A DNA stretch of 58,712 bases from Leptolyngbya sp. CCY15150. GTDB taxonomy: Bacteria > Cyanobacteriota > Cyanobacteriia > RECH01. The notes below the pieces were generated by a model. The model was not told where the DNA came from and ran no database searches. It saw nothing but the letters and a program-made list of their open reading frames with translations. The stretch's first letter is position 1. Each line of letters begins with the position of its first letter. Below, in pieces: positions 8,917-18,559 of this stretch. The stretch covers positions 1 to 58,712 of the forward strand of contig NZ_JACSWB010000146.1 in assembly GCF_016888135.1 (NCBI RefSeq), in the 5' to 3' direction. The translations under genes and the position numbers were made by a program.

Positions 8917-9864
8917 TCATGCCCAATCCTGAGTCACTTCGGCTAGACGTTGGCGATCGCTTTCGTTGAGCTGCCAACCCAGGGCTCCGGCATTTTGCTG
9001 GGCCTGCTGAGCATTTTTGGCTCCGGGAATCGGCACCACATTCCCCTGGGCGACGAGCCAATTGAGGGCGACTTGGGCCGGGGTGCGATCGTTGCTTTGG
9101 GCAATGTCTCTCAACGCAGCCACGACCGGATCGAGTTTGGCTAAACCCTTGGGGCTAAAGCGCGGATCGATGCGACGTGCGCCTAGGGGTTTGGTGTCGG
9201 TATCCGTGGCGTACTTGCCGGTGAGCAGCCCCTGGGCTAGGGGACTGTAGGCCAGGATAGTGATCCCGAGATCCCGAGCTGTGGACATGACGCCATTCTG
9301 CTCAATTTGTCGAGCCAGGAGGGAATACTGCACCTGGTTCACAGCTAGGGGCACGTCCCGTTTGGCCAATAGTTCCTGGGCCTGCTTCAGTTGCTCGGCA
9401 GAATAGTTGCTCACGCCTACGGCCTTAACGCGTCCCTGCTGCACCTCATCCGCTAGGGCATCCATGAGCGTGGGTTGTCCCATGAAAAAGTCGAAGGGCC
9501 AGTGAACTTGATAGAGATCCACCGTGGGCAACTGCAAACGCTTGAGGCTGGCGGTGAGGGCATCGGCGACAAAGCCTGCATTGAAGCGCCAGGGCAGGGG
9601 AAAGTATTTGGTGGCAATATAAACTGGCTGGTCGATCTCTTGGAGAAATTGCCCCAGTAGCCGTTCCGATTCACCAAAGCCATAGATTTCAGCGGTGTCA
9701 AAAAAATTGATGCCCGCCTGCACGGCCGCCTTGAAGGCGTCTCGTAGCTGACCGTCGTCGTAGTCGTTGCCGTAGGACCAAAAAAAGCGATCGCCCCAGG
9801 CCCAGGTACCAATGCCTAGAGCCGGCACGGTGATCGGGGTGGAACCAAGTGTTAGGGTCTGCAT
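8917..9864 (-). CDS. Aldo/keto reductase
   Basis: The 315-residue product is an NAD(P)H-dependent TIM-barrel oxidoreductase. It has the N-terminal LGIGTWAWGD strand, the catalytic Asp and Tyr in FDTAEIYGFGESE, the catalytic Lys in ATKYFP, and His in QVHWPF. The C-terminal cofactor motif includes VPIPGAKNAQQAQQN. The physiological substrate cannot be told from sequence. Length is normal. The neighbouring genes on the same strand are unrelated enzymes. Confidence 0.92.
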   Translation of the reverse strand: MQTLTLGSTPITVPALGIGTWAWGDRFFWSYGNDYDDGQLRDAFKAAVQAGINFFDTAEIYGFGESERLLGQFLQEIDQPVYIATKYFPLPWRFNAGFVADALTASLKRLQLPTVDLYQVHWPFDFFMGQPTLMDALADEVQQGRVKAVGVSNYSAEQLKQAQELLAKRDVPLAVNQVQYSLLARQIEQNGVMSTARDLGITILAYSPLAQGLLTGKYATDTDTKPLGARRIDPRFSPKGLAKLDPVVAALRDIAQSNDRTPAQVALNWLVAQGNVVPIPGAKNAQQAQQNAGALGWQLNESDRQRLAEVTQDWA

Positions 9865-10173
9865 GATGCTCCTTGCTTCATATATCTACATCTTAGAGCC
9901 CTACTCACCCTAGGGAAGATGGGAGTTCAACGGCGATCATCAACCTCTGCGTTCATCCTGAGCTGGTCGAAGGATGGGAGATGGGCTCAGCCAGGCCCAG
10001 ATCGAACGGTATTTGGTCAGATGGCAGGAGTTTCTGGAGTCCTACCGTTATCGAACGCACGTTAAAGGGAATGCCCTGATACCCAAGGGCGATCGCTCTC
10101 GGCGAGGACAAGAAAAAATGGTTACAATGATCACCATAACTATGTGTAGATTTGTAACAATTGGTGGATATTT
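9865..10173 (+). other. Intergenic stretch with half copy of a dispersed repeat
   Basis: CCTGAGCTGGTCGAAGG at 9957-9973 repeats one arm of the hairpin found at 2004-2046. A 67-codon open frame covers 9974-10177 but overlaps this repeat and has no family resemblance, so it is not called. The AT-rich end (10115-10170) is a likely promoter area for the HEAT-repeat gene. Confidence 0.35.
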
Positions 10174-10881
10174 ATGAGTCAGCTTAGCCTAGAGCAAATT
10201 TCTGAGCATTTAGATAGTGATAATGCCCGCGATCGCATGGTGGCCTTGGCCAACTTGCGGACGGTGGATGCGGAGTTGGCGGTACCTTTGATCAAAAAAG
10301 TATTAGCCGATCAAAATTTACAAATTCGTTCCATGGCCGTGTTTGCTTTGGGCATTAAGCAAACCGATGAATGTTTCCCCATTTTGGTGCGAATGTTGGA
10401 AACTGATCCCGACTACAGCATTCGGGCAGCGGCGGCGGGGGCCCTGGGCTATCTGGAAGATCCCCGAGCGTTTGAACCGCTGATGCGCACCTTTTATGAA
10501 GACACTGATTGGCTAGTGCGGTTTAGTACGGCGGTGTCCTTAGGGAATCTCAAGGATCCTCGGGCCCATGACGTTTTGATGCAGGCGCTGTCGAGCCACG
10601 AAATTGTCTTACAACAGGCGGCGATCGCTGCCCTGGGTGAGATTCGCGATCTGAGCGCGGTGGATCGGCTGCTGGACTTTGTGCAGTCGGAAGACTGGCT
10701 GGTGCGTCAACGGTTGGCGGAAGCGCTGGGGAATCTGCCGACGCCCAAGAGTGTCTCGGCGTTGCAATATCTGGAGCGAGATACCCATACCAATGTGGCC
10801 ACGGCGGCCATGATTGCCCTGCGGCGCTGGCGAGACAGTGGTGAATTGGATCAACTGATCACGACATCTGCCGACGATTAG
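10174..10881 (+). CDS. HEAT-repeat protein (CpcE/NblB-like)
   Basis: The 235-residue product is built almost entirely of about six HEAT/PBS-lyase-type helical repeats. Each is roughly 31 residues with the pattern ..VR..AA.ALG.L.D..A...L, for example IRAAAAGALGYLEDPRA, VRFSTAVSLGNLKDPRA and VLQQAAIAALGEIRD. In cyanobacteria such proteins include phycobilin lyase subunits (CpcE) and the phycobilisome degradation protein NblB, so a phycobilisome role is possible, but the fold is generic. Start is ATG at 10174. The stop overlaps the convergent LD-carboxypeptidase stop by 4 nt. Confidence 0.85.
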   Translation: MSQLSLEQISEHLDSDNARDRMVALANLRTVDAELAVPLIKKVLADQNLQIRSMAVFALGIKQTDECFPILVRMLETDPDYSIRAAAAGALGYLEDPRAFEPLMRTFYEDTDWLVRFSTAVSLGNLKDPRAHDVLMQALSSHEIVLQQAAIAALGEIRDLSAVDRLLDFVQSEDWLVRQRLAEALGNLPTPKSVSALQYLERDTHTNVATAAMIALRRWRDSGELDQLITTSADD

Positions 10882-11783
10882 CTTCGGTCGCTAAGCATGT
10901 CTAACCGGCCGCGATCGCCATCCAGATGACAGGGGAGCCCCACGGGCAGGGCCGCATTCTCGCCATCGTGGCCAAAGGGCAGGTCGGAAACGATGGGAAT
11001 GCCTAGGTCACCGAGGCGATCGCGTAGCACTTCAGCAACGGTGAAGCTAGGGATGGCTGGCGGGGGATCACATTGGCTGAAGCGACCTAGGGCAATGCCC
11101 TTGACCTGGGATAGCAAACCCATCATCCGCCACTGGGTCAACATGCGATCGATGCGGTAGGGCGCTTCTGATACGTCCTCCAGCGCTAGGATGACGCCGG
11201 ATAGATCGAGTTGCACGGCGGTTCCCAGCAGGTGGGTGGCCACGGTGAGGTTGGCGGGCAGCAATAATCCCTGAGCCGTTCCACCGCCCCAGCCTTGTCC
11301 GTGAATAGGCCGTAGGCTACCTCCCCGTACCCAGTCGAAGAGGCGATCGACTGACCAAGCCGGCTCCGATCCTAGGGTGGTCAACAATGGCCCATGGACG
11401 CCAGAAATCTGCTGCTGGGCCAGGCTCCAGAGCAGGGCGGTGATGTCGGAAAAGCCAATCAACCATTTGGGCGTTAGCTGGCTGGGCCATTGCCAGGCCT
11501 CCAACAGCCGCGCTCCCCCATAGCCACCCCGCGCACAGAGAATCCCTCGGCAGTCTGGATCATCGAGGGCCTGCCATAGCTGTTGTCGCCGTTGGGCATC
11601 GGTGCCGGCCAGGTAGCCCCAGCGAGCATCGTAGCCTGGTACCGGCTCCACGCGATAGCCTTGGGATCGCCAGAGGTCAAGTCCGGCATGGAAGGCAGCG
11701 GTTTCTCGTAGGGCTCCGCTGGGAGATACGACACAGAGCTTATCGCCTGGTTGCAGCGGCGGTGGCGGGGTGCAGGGTTTCAT
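10878..11783 (-). CDS. LD-carboxypeptidase (peptidase S66 family)
   Basis: S66 peptidases remove the terminal D-alanine from murein tetrapeptides during cell-wall recycling. The 301-residue product has the N-terminal GDKLCVVSPSG strand, the nucleophile region CARGGYGGARLLE near residues 78-90, the IGFSDITALLW motif, and the C-terminal LPFGHDGENAALPVG that carries the histidine. The length fits the LdcA family. The gene converges with the HEAT-repeat gene and follows a glycosyltransferase gene on the same strand. Confidence 0.9.
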   Translation of the reverse strand: MKPCTPPPPLQPGDKLCVVSPSGALRETAAFHAGLDLWRSQGYRVEPVPGYDARWGYLAGTDAQRRQQLWQALDDPDCRGILCARGGYGGARLLEAWQWPSQLTPKWLIGFSDITALLWSLAQQQISGVHGPLLTTLGSEPAWSVDRLFDWVRGGSLRPIHGQGWGGGTAQGLLLPANLTVATHLLGTAVQLDLSGVILALEDVSEAPYRIDRMLTQWRMMGLLSQVKGIALGRFSQCDPPPAIPSFTVAEVLRDRLGDLGIPIVSDLPFGHDGENAALPVGLPCHLDGDRGRLDMLSDRS

Positions 11784-11870
11784 CTGGATTCGACTCGATG
11801 CTTTAACGCTGGATGATGGTAACGGTGGATGATAGTGGCGCTGGCAGAGGATGGTGACGATCCGCCGTCG

Positions 11871-12950
11871 TTATCCTTCAAGAATAGTTTGCAGCCAGTC
11901 TTCCACCCGTGCGCCTAGGGCCGCGAGGGAATAATGCTCTTCAGCAGCCTGACGGCAGCGGTGGCGATCCAACTCCGGCAGACGGGCGATCGCTTCCACT
12001 AAAGCCTCTACGGAATCTGGTTCCACTACCCATCCCGTTTGCCCATGGCTAACAATTTCTGCTGGGCCACCCCGCCGATAGGCAATCACCGGCACGCCAC
12101 AGGCCAGCGCTTCGATCACCACATTGCCAAAGGCTTCCACCCAGCGCGGCGTCACCAATAGACCTCGACATTGCCCCAGTTGGGCCTGTAACTCGGCTGT
12201 AGATAAAAATCCCTGGTAACTAACATCAGCATTGGGATAGGTGCGACAGACCTGCTGCCAATAGTCAGGATCGGGCATGGCTCCCCAGACCTTCAGGGAG
12301 AGATGGCTCTGATCCGCAGCAGCGATCGCATCTTCAATACCCTTCTCGGGAGCAATGCGTCCGACCCAGCCTAGGTAAGTGTCCGGTTCTGCCACAAAGC
12401 GATAGTGGGATAAATCGAGGCCATTGCCCAAACAGCGGCAGCGATCGCCAAAGCTAAAGGTTTCTGCCTGGGCCAAGCTATGGACGGCAACGGTGTGGGG
12501 ATAGTGGGCCACGACCTGGGCGATCGCGTCATCCATGGCGTCGGTGAGGGAGGCCATGCTCACCAAGTGGGCAATGGGGCGATCAAACCAGGGGGTGAGG
12601 TAAAAGGGCAGCCAATCGTAGGCAAAATTCACCAGCACATCATACTGAGGTGCCAAGAGCTTGGCTTGCTGCCACATGGCACCGAGCACGGACTTGGCGG
12701 GTAGGGTAATGGCTGCATCCCGTTCCTGGTTTTGGGCCAGGGGCTGCAGCTTGCCCGCAACCGGTATGACCTCGAAGTCTCCCAGGCTAGAGCCCGTGGG
12801 AGCCAGGATGGTGATCTGATGGCCGCGCTGGGTGAGGGCCTGGGCGATATTCTGTAGGGTGAGTTCGACGCCACCGCCCAGCCCGGAGCCCAGTGGCCCA
12901 ACCGGCGTGGAGACCAATAAAAGATGAAGCGATCGGCAAGGATTTACCAT
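11871..12950 (-). CDS. Glycosyltransferase family 4 protein
   Basis: The 359-residue product shows the GT-B fold of GT4 enzymes: an N-terminal Rossmann domain beginning LHLLLVSTPVGPLGSGLGGG with a glycine-rich loop, and the C-terminal donor-binding motif EAFGNVVIEALACGVPVIAY with GGPAEIV. This is a retaining glycosyltransferase using a nucleotide sugar; the acceptor is unknown. The upstream neighbour on the same strand is a lytic transglycosylase gene and the downstream one an LD-carboxypeptidase, which gives an envelope-related setting. Confidence 0.88.
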   Translation of the reverse strand: MVNPCRSLHLLLVSTPVGPLGSGLGGGVELTLQNIAQALTQRGHQITILAPTGSSLGDFEVIPVAGKLQPLAQNQERDAAITLPAKSVLGAMWQQAKLLAPQYDVLVNFAYDWLPFYLTPWFDRPIAHLVSMASLTDAMDDAIAQVVAHYPHTVAVHSLAQAETFSFGDRCRCLGNGLDLSHYRFVAEPDTYLGWVGRIAPEKGIEDAIAAADQSHLSLKVWGAMPDPDYWQQVCRTYPNADVSYQGFLSTAELQAQLGQCRGLLVTPRWVEAFGNVVIEALACGVPVIAYRRGGPAEIVSHGQTGWVVEPDSVEALVEAIARLPELDRHRCRQAAEEHYSLAALGARVEDWLQTILEG

Positions 12951-13036
12951 TCAACGGTATGCATCTGTAATCTAGATCGTGACCTATGGCTTTAGGAGGC
13001 GGACTCTATGAATGGAGCTGACCGGATTTCGACGAC

Positions 13037-13065
13037 GCTCAACCCTCGTCTCATCAGGGTTGAGC
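13037..13065. terminator. Perfect 10-bp hairpin downstream of the lytic transglycosylase gene
   Basis: GCTCAACCCT (13037-13046) and AGGGTTGAGC (13056-13065) pair perfectly around a 9-nt loop. The site lies between the transglycosylase stop and the glycosyltransferase start, both on the minus strand. No T-run follows on that strand, so termination or processing is inferred from position only. Confidence 0.4.
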
Positions 13066-13154
13066 ATTGAGCGAGATCGAACGACATCTTGCACCATTCA
13101 TGACGTTCTCCTACGCACCTTTGGGCTGCACGTTAGGTTGGTTGGGGCTGTGGA

Positions 13155-15392
13155 CTAAGGATCGAGCATGGCGGCTTGTTCGTCGGAATAGCTCGCTAAG
13201 CGACGCGCCAAGTCAGGATTATAAACCCGCAGGTAGTTCCAATAGTTGCCAAAAACAGATTCGACATAGCCCTTGGTTTCTGGGAAGGGAATTTGCTCCA
13301 CAAACAGATCGGGGTCACTGAAGCCAAAGCGATCGAGCCAGTCGGCCACGCTGCCCGGCCCGGCGTTGTAGCTGGCGATCGCTAATAGAGAATTGTTGCC
13401 ATATTCTCGATGGGTATAGTCCAAATACCAGGTGCCCAATTTGATATTGTCATTGGGGTCGGTCATGGTGAACTCGCCGATGTCGTCGGACTGGGTGGCG
13501 ATCCAATCGGCTGTTTCCGGCAGCACCTGCATCAGACCCAGGGCCCCAGCGACTGATTCAATCTTGGATTCAAAGCGGGATTCTTGGCGAATCAGCGAGA
13601 CTACAAGGAGAGGATTCAACTGGCGATCGCTCGACCATTCCTGAATCAGATCATCGTATAGAAACGGATAGCGGGCTTGCCAATAGGCAGACTGTTGGCG
13701 CAGGGCTCGGTATTGCTGCTGCTCTTCTGGATCCTCGCGCCAGGCCAAGCTTTCCACCATGAAGATGCCTTCTAGGTTGTCGCCCACCCCCAAGCGCATG
13801 ACGCCATCGGTAAACTGTTGGGCCACCGTCGGCTCCATGCGATCGCGATATTCCACTTGCCAGCGAGCCCAGGCGTCCTCATCCTGCCCCAGCCAGTAGA
13901 GTTCCTGCAAGACCTCGGAGCCATCCAGGGGCGTTTGGTGGCGGGGCGGAATTTGAATGGGCACCATTTTCTGCCGGGTGCTGGTGAAGTCGCCCACATC
14001 CCACCCGAGGGCGATCGCGGCCCGCCAGGCATAGTAGGAGTCGGGATAGTTTCTGAGAATGGTCTCGTAGGCGGCTTGGGCCGCTTGGCTATTGCCAGAT
14101 TCTTGACTGAGGCGGCCGATCCAGAAGGCTGATTCGGCGGCATACTCACTGTTGGGGTTTTCCTCCAGCAGTTGTTTAGCCCAGGCCTGGGCTGTCTCGC
14201 GATCATTTGCCTGGAGGGTTCGCTGCACCTGTTGCCAACGCAGGGTGGCCGCTGCTTCTGATGAGCTGTGCTGGGTGAGCACCGATTGGCGGGCCTGCTG
14301 GGCAGACTCGGCGCTTTGCAGCTCGTCGAGGCGATTGGCGCGCTCTACAAGGGCATCAGCGGCGCGATCAGGGAAGGTTTCCCGCACGATATCCAGATAG
14401 GCGATCGCTTGTCGGGGTGATGATGTCAGCGATGCTAGGTGAATCAAGCCTTGGGCTGTATCGGGTTCATCGGGGAAGGTGTCATACAGTCGCTGATAGG
14501 CCTGAATGGCATCCTGGGTGCGATCGCCCAACTGCGCGCCCCGTCCCGCTCGATAAAGGTTGCGAGGGGTGGCGGTGGCGCGGGCATAGGCAAGGCCAGC
14601 CTGACCATAAATTTGTTTTTCCCAATAGCCAAAGCCGATGGCTTCCCAGTCTTCTGGCGTCAACGCTGTACCATGGTCTTCAACTAACTCATTGAGCACC
14701 GCGCCGCTGTTGAGCAGGTGCAGGCCGTAGCGGGCCAAAATCATCAGCAGATCCACCTGACCAGGATTGCTGGTGAGCCGAGCTTGGGCAATATCGAGGG
14801 TGCGGGGATGGGAGGGAAAGTCGGCGATCGCCCGATCCCAATATTGGGTATCGCTGCTGGTGGTGCCGATGGCATAGAGCGCTTCTACGGAGACCGGATC
14901 GTCGGGATAATCATTGGCCAACTGCTGCCAGGTTTCCAACGCTTCGGCTCGCTGATCTAACGCTTCGTGGGCTAGGGCCCTTTGGTACAGCACATAGGGC
15001 GCAAAGGGCGTATACTCTGCCTCCAGGCCTTGGAGCCACCGGAGGGCCTCTTGGGGTTGCCGTTGGTTGAGCAGGTCGGTGGCCAGGAGATAGCGGGCTC
15101 GGCTTCGTTCTAGGGAAGCTTCGGGTTGGTTGGCGATCGCTTCTAGATCAGCCTGGCGGGCCTCGGTGGGTAGGGATACCAGAGCCAGCACCGCCGACTC
15201 GCGGTTGGCATCAAGGTTTTGGTCGGCAAACAGATCGTCTGAGATCTCGTTAGATTGGCCGACGATGGGCAGCCGGTTGAGCAGCCCTGGATAGCGAAAT
15301 GCGGTAATTGCGCCGCCCAACGCTAGGATGATCGCTCCTGCTCCAAGGGCTAGGGCGATTTTACCTGGTGTTTCTTGGAGTGGCTTCACCAT
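13155..15392 (-). CDS. TPR-containing lytic murein transglycosylase (Slt70-like)
   Basis: The 745-residue product has an N-terminal membrane anchor (KIALALGAGAIILALGGAIT, residues 11-30). A long array of TPR-like helical repeats follows (about 50-560). The C-terminal SLT domain carries the catalytic glutamate in LIRQESRFESK (about 608-618), then GALGLMQVLPETA and IASYNAGPGSVADW. It would cleave peptidoglycan glycan strands in the periplasm to 1,6-anhydromuropeptides. Cyanobacterial members often have this anchor-TPR-SLT layout. It is larger than E. coli Slt (645 residues). Confidence 0.92.
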   Translation of the reverse strand: MVKPLQETPGKIALALGAGAIILALGGAITAFRYPGLLNRLPIVGQSNEISDDLFADQNLDANRESAVLALVSLPTEARQADLEAIANQPEASLERSRARYLLATDLLNQRQPQEALRWLQGLEAEYTPFAPYVLYQRALAHEALDQRAEALETWQQLANDYPDDPVSVEALYAIGTTSSDTQYWDRAIADFPSHPRTLDIAQARLTSNPGQVDLLMILARYGLHLLNSGAVLNELVEDHGTALTPEDWEAIGFGYWEKQIYGQAGLAYARATATPRNLYRAGRGAQLGDRTQDAIQAYQRLYDTFPDEPDTAQGLIHLASLTSSPRQAIAYLDIVRETFPDRAADALVERANRLDELQSAESAQQARQSVLTQHSSSEAAATLRWQQVQRTLQANDRETAQAWAKQLLEENPNSEYAAESAFWIGRLSQESGNSQAAQAAYETILRNYPDSYYAWRAAIALGWDVGDFTSTRQKMVPIQIPPRHQTPLDGSEVLQELYWLGQDEDAWARWQVEYRDRMEPTVAQQFTDGVMRLGVGDNLEGIFMVESLAWREDPEEQQQYRALRQQSAYWQARYPFLYDDLIQEWSSDRQLNPLLVVSLIRQESRFESKIESVAGALGLMQVLPETADWIATQSDDIGEFTMTDPNDNIKLGTWYLDYTHREYGNNSLLAIASYNAGPGSVADWLDRFGFSDPDLFVEQIPFPETKGYVESVFGNYWNYLRVYNPDLARRLASYSDEQAAMLDP

Positions 15393-15491
15393 GAATTGAC
15401 GTTATATAGGTCGCTGAGCAATACATCAATATCTCGATGACCAGACCAAGCTGCTGCCTGGCTCATCTGCCCCCAGATTCTAGCACTCCCA

Positions 15492-16337
15492 TCAATGACG
15501 CGATCGCCATCCCATGACAGCGGCGATCAGACCCAAACAGCCAATCCCCATCAGCCCCGCCAAGGGGTTTTGATCAATACCCGTGACCCACTCGGGAACG
15601 CGATCGCCATAGTCAATCCATTCGCCCACATGCAGCACATAGGATCCCCACACCAATCCCGCATGGAGACCAATGGGCAGCCCCAACTGGCCGCGTCGGG
15701 TGAGCCCTCGCCAAGTAGCGGTGGATCGCTTGGCCCACACGAGCGTCAACCCCAGCAGCACCAAGCCGGGGAAGCCGGGGAGGGTGCGCAGGATCTCGGT
15801 AGGCGGCTTCAGGTAATGCAATATGGCGAAGATCAGGCTACTGCTCCACAGGGCGACGGCGGGGCGATAGTCTCGCTCTAGCTCATCCAATAGCCAGCCT
15901 CGAAACACCAGTTCTTCCCCCACGCCGACCCCCACACCGACCAGCAACCCCTCTAGGGCGATGGGCAGCAACGACCAAGAGGGCGATCGCCACGTCACCC
16001 AGCCCAGCAGGCTTGCTAGACCATAGAGTGCCATCAGACTTAGCAGACCCACCAGCAAGCCCGCCAGCAACTGCAGGCGATTGCTGACCGAACCACTCAA
16101 ACCATAGTGCTGCAAGGGGCGTGGATAGCCATGCACCGACCAACCCCAGAGACGTACCAGGGTCACAAACTCAACGCCTAAAATCACCATCACCACAATG
16201 GTGCGGGTGTTGGCATCGGGAATCACCCAATACCCTAAGGCGGCAAAGGGCAGCCAAGCGATCGCCAGCCAGATCAAAAATGTGATCAGGCGACGGGGGG
16301 CAGACTGATGGCGCGTGAGCGTAGGGGTACCCTTCAA
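15492..16337 (-). CDS. CPBP family intramembrane glutamic endopeptidase
   Basis: The 281-residue product is hydrophobic with about seven to eight membrane segments. It carries the CPBP (Abi) motifs: EELVFRGWLLDEL with the catalytic Glu-Glu pair and Arg, SSLIFAILHYL with a conserved His, and GLHAGLVWG. Relatives are Rce1-like proteases and bacteriocin self-immunity proteins. The substrate is unknown. The clpS gene lies just upstream on the same strand with a 36-nt gap, so co-transcription is possible. Confidence 0.88.
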   Translation of the reverse strand: MKGTPTLTRHQSAPRRLITFLIWLAIAWLPFAALGYWVIPDANTRTIVVMVILGVEFVTLVRLWGWSVHGYPRPLQHYGLSGSVSNRLQLLAGLLVGLLSLMALYGLASLLGWVTWRSPSWSLLPIALEGLLVGVGVGVGEELVFRGWLLDELERDYRPAVALWSSSLIFAILHYLKPPTEILRTLPGFPGLVLLGLTLVWAKRSTATWRGLTRRGQLGLPIGLHAGLVWGSYVLHVGEWIDYGDRVPEWVTGIDQNPLAGLMGIGCLGLIAAVMGWRSRH

Positions 16338-16373
16338 CAGAACCCTATCCTCAAAAAACAGCAGGTATTCAAG

Positions 16374-16655
16374 CTATTCGTCGGGTTCCATGGTGCTGAT
16401 CAATCCATGATTTTTCAGCGTTTCACAATAAAACTCTGCATGTTCTTGGGCACAGGTAATCACCAAGGCCAAGCCGTTGGTATGGGCCTCCATCATGATA
16501 TCGACCGCTTGCGGCTGGGTTAAACTGGCCACGGTCTGCATGAGGGTCTGCACGACATACTCCATGGAGTTGTAATCATCATTGTGGAGAAGAACCCGGT
16601 AGCGGGGCGCAGGCTTCCGTACCGTTGAACTCCGTTCAAGGGTTTCGACTGACAC
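16374..16655 (-). CDS. clpS: ATP-dependent Clp protease adaptor ClpS
   Basis: ClpS delivers N-degron substrates to the ClpC/ClpP protease. The 93-residue product has the core RVLLHNDDYNSMEYVVQTL (residues 19-37), which includes the N-degron binding pocket residues of the DD(Y/F)NSMEYVV type, and AHTNGLALVITCAQEHAE with the second conserved block. The start is probably GTG at 16655. Cyanobacteria have two ClpS types; this resembles the canonical ClpS1. A CPBP protease gene follows. Confidence 0.93.
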   Translation of the reverse strand: MSVETLERSSTVRKPAPRYRVLLHNDDYNSMEYVVQTLMQTVASLTQPQAVDIMMEAHTNGLALVITCAQEHAEFYCETLKNHGLISTMEPDE

Positions 16656-17108
16656 AGAGCTAAACCTCTCGTTCTACTTCCAAGTGGGACAATCGGACGC
16701 CGTTGATCATCCTTCTACCGTTTGGCAAATGAGCAGGATGATTCGACCTGGCATCAGAATGGATGTCAATGCAAGGGCCCGAGCATCGATCCAGTGCGTG
16801 AGGATTGGTCTGCGATCGCGCCACGGGTTGTAGTTGCATTGCTTAATATTTCTAACATCATTTATACCATTCCTGCTTCGGATTCTGCTGGGGGTGGGCG
16901 GAAGTGCAATGACACCCTGCCGCACCATCGACGGCACCCAATCACCGAGGTGATCGGGGTCTAATCGTTCGGTCATGGGCGACGACGAGATCTGCATGTC
17001 TTGGTTGAGTTCTCCAAGTCTCCCGCAGCGATCGCCTCTCCTTGAGGCAAGATGCTTGCTTCATAATTTGTAATACTAGAACTAGATCCATCGCCTTTTG
17101 CCGCACCC
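16656..17108. other. Gene-free stretch between divergent clpS and hydrolase genes
   Basis: Overlapping open frames of 80-96 codons exist on both strands (16707-16997) but have no protein-like pattern or ribosome binding site, so none is called. A likely -10 (TAATACT, about 17070) precedes the hydrolase gene. Promoters for both divergent genes are expected here; nothing else is seen. Confidence 0.3.
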
Positions 17109-18023
17109 ATGACTACTTTTCCTCCCGCCTCTGCTCCACCCACGATTCAAACTTGGACATGGCGCACCTATCCCATTACCTATGCTCAAGAAGGGAGCCA
17201 GGGGCCTGCCATTGTTCTGGTTCACGGCTTTGGAGCATCCTGGGGGCACTGGCGCAAACTCATGCCCCTGTTGGCAGAGCACTACCAGGTCTATGCCTTG
17301 GATCTCCTAGGATTTGGAGCCTCTGCTAAGCCTACGCCTGGGGCAGCGATCGCCTACACCTTTGAGACCTGGGGAGCCCTAGTGGGCGACTTTTGCCGGG
17401 AGGTGGTGCAGGCTCCGGTGACGGTGGTAGGCAATTCCATTGGCTGTGTGGTGGCTATGCAAACGGCGGTCGATTATCCCGACTGGGTGCAGGGCGTGGC
17501 GTTGATCAACTGTTCTCTGCGGCTCTTGCACGATCGCTATCGCAGCACGCTGCCTTGGTTCCGGCGCACGGGGGCGGGCATGATGCAGAGCATGTTGGGT
17601 GTCCAATGGCTAGGACGGCAGTTTTTCCAAGCGATCGCCAAGCCCAAGACGGTTCGCCGGATTTTGCTGCAGGCCTATGCCCAACCGGCAGCCGTCACCG
17701 ATGACCTGGTGACCATGCTGATGACCCCAGCGGCCGATGTGGGAGCTGCGGATGTGTTTCTGGCGTTCACCCGCTATTCCCAGGGGCCGTTGCCGGAGGA
17801 TCTCTTAGCGATCTTGCCCTGTCCAGCCCTGATCCTCTGGGGCGTTGAAGATCCCTGGGAGCCGATTGATCTAGGACGGCGGCTGGCTGAGTTTGACTGT
17901 GTGGATGCCTTCATTCCCCTAGAGCGGGCAGGGCACTGCCCCCAGGATGAAGTGCCGGAGGTGATTGCTCCCTTGCTGCAGGATTGGATGAACCAGAAAG
18001 GGGCGATCGCTCCCTCTCTGTAA
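17109..18023 (+). CDS. Alpha/beta hydrolase
   Basis: The 304-residue product has the alpha/beta hydrolase fold: the oxyanion motif LVHGFGASWGHWRKLMP (residues 35-51), the nucleophile elbow VVGNSIGCVVAMQTA with Ser near 115, an acid residue in WGVEDPWEPID, and the catalytic His in RAGHCPQDEVPE. The sequence style is that of the chloroplast/cyanobacterial hydrolase group that includes pheophytinase-like proteins, but the substrate is unknown. The start is ATG at 17109. Confidence 0.9.
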   Translation: MTTFPPASAPPTIQTWTWRTYPITYAQEGSQGPAIVLVHGFGASWGHWRKLMPLLAEHYQVYALDLLGFGASAKPTPGAAIAYTFETWGALVGDFCREVVQAPVTVVGNSIGCVVAMQTAVDYPDWVQGVALINCSLRLLHDRYRSTLPWFRRTGAGMMQSMLGVQWLGRQFFQAIAKPKTVRRILLQAYAQPAAVTDDLVTMLMTPAADVGAADVFLAFTRYSQGPLPEDLLAILPCPALILWGVEDPWEPIDLGRRLAEFDCVDAFIPLERAGHCPQDEVPEVIAPLLQDWMNQKGAIAPSL

Positions 18024-18228
18024 CAACGTCTTGATGCTTGGCCTGCCCATGCCTGCAGTAATGTTCTGAAGGGTGACAAATTATAGGGATTTATGACAGG
18101 TATGAGAGCTGCTAAAGCCCTCAAAGTGGCTCGGCAAGGGGCGTCTAACTCTTTTTAAAAAATGTGTTTCGGATGATCTTTGGGAAACTGGCGCGTATAC
18201 TGGCACGCATACCGCGTCTACAAGGCCC

Positions 18229-18450
18229 ATGTCAAGTCTCCAAATGCGCCTAATTGAGTTCCTACAGCAAGAGCTCCGCATTCCTCACAACTCCATCGCC
18301 ACCGCTCTCCGCCATCCGGAAGGGCAAACGCCGCATTTGCTGCCCATGGTGCTTTGGCAATATGGGTTGGTGACCTTGGAGCAGCTCGACCGCATTTTTA
18401 ATTGGTTAGAAACGGCTCCGGGGCGTGACGATTGCCCTAGCTGTTCTTGA
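18229..18450 (+). CDS. DUF2949 family protein
   Basis: The 73-residue product matches the small cyanobacterial DUF2949 family: MRLIEFLQQELRIP, then the middle LPMVLWQYGLVTLEQLDRIFNWLE segment. It is predicted helical and soluble, of unknown function. Length is complete for the family. The C-terminus contains two Cys (DDCPSCS). The start is ATG at 18229. Confidence 0.8.
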   Translation: MSSLQMRLIEFLQQELRIPHNSIATALRHPEGQTPHLLPMVLWQYGLVTLEQLDRIFNWLETAPGRDDCPSCS

Positions 18451-18559
18451 TCGTTTAGGGAGTGATCCAATCCAGAGCAAGGGTGGATTCAACCCGATCG
18501 AGGGAAGTGCGATAATAATCAAGATTGAGTCACTGCTGACAGAATCACACCGTAGACTT

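Noticed and set aside
9974-10177. 67-codon frame before the HEAT-repeat gene
   Set aside because: It begins next to a dispersed repeat, ends inside the next gene and resembles no family.
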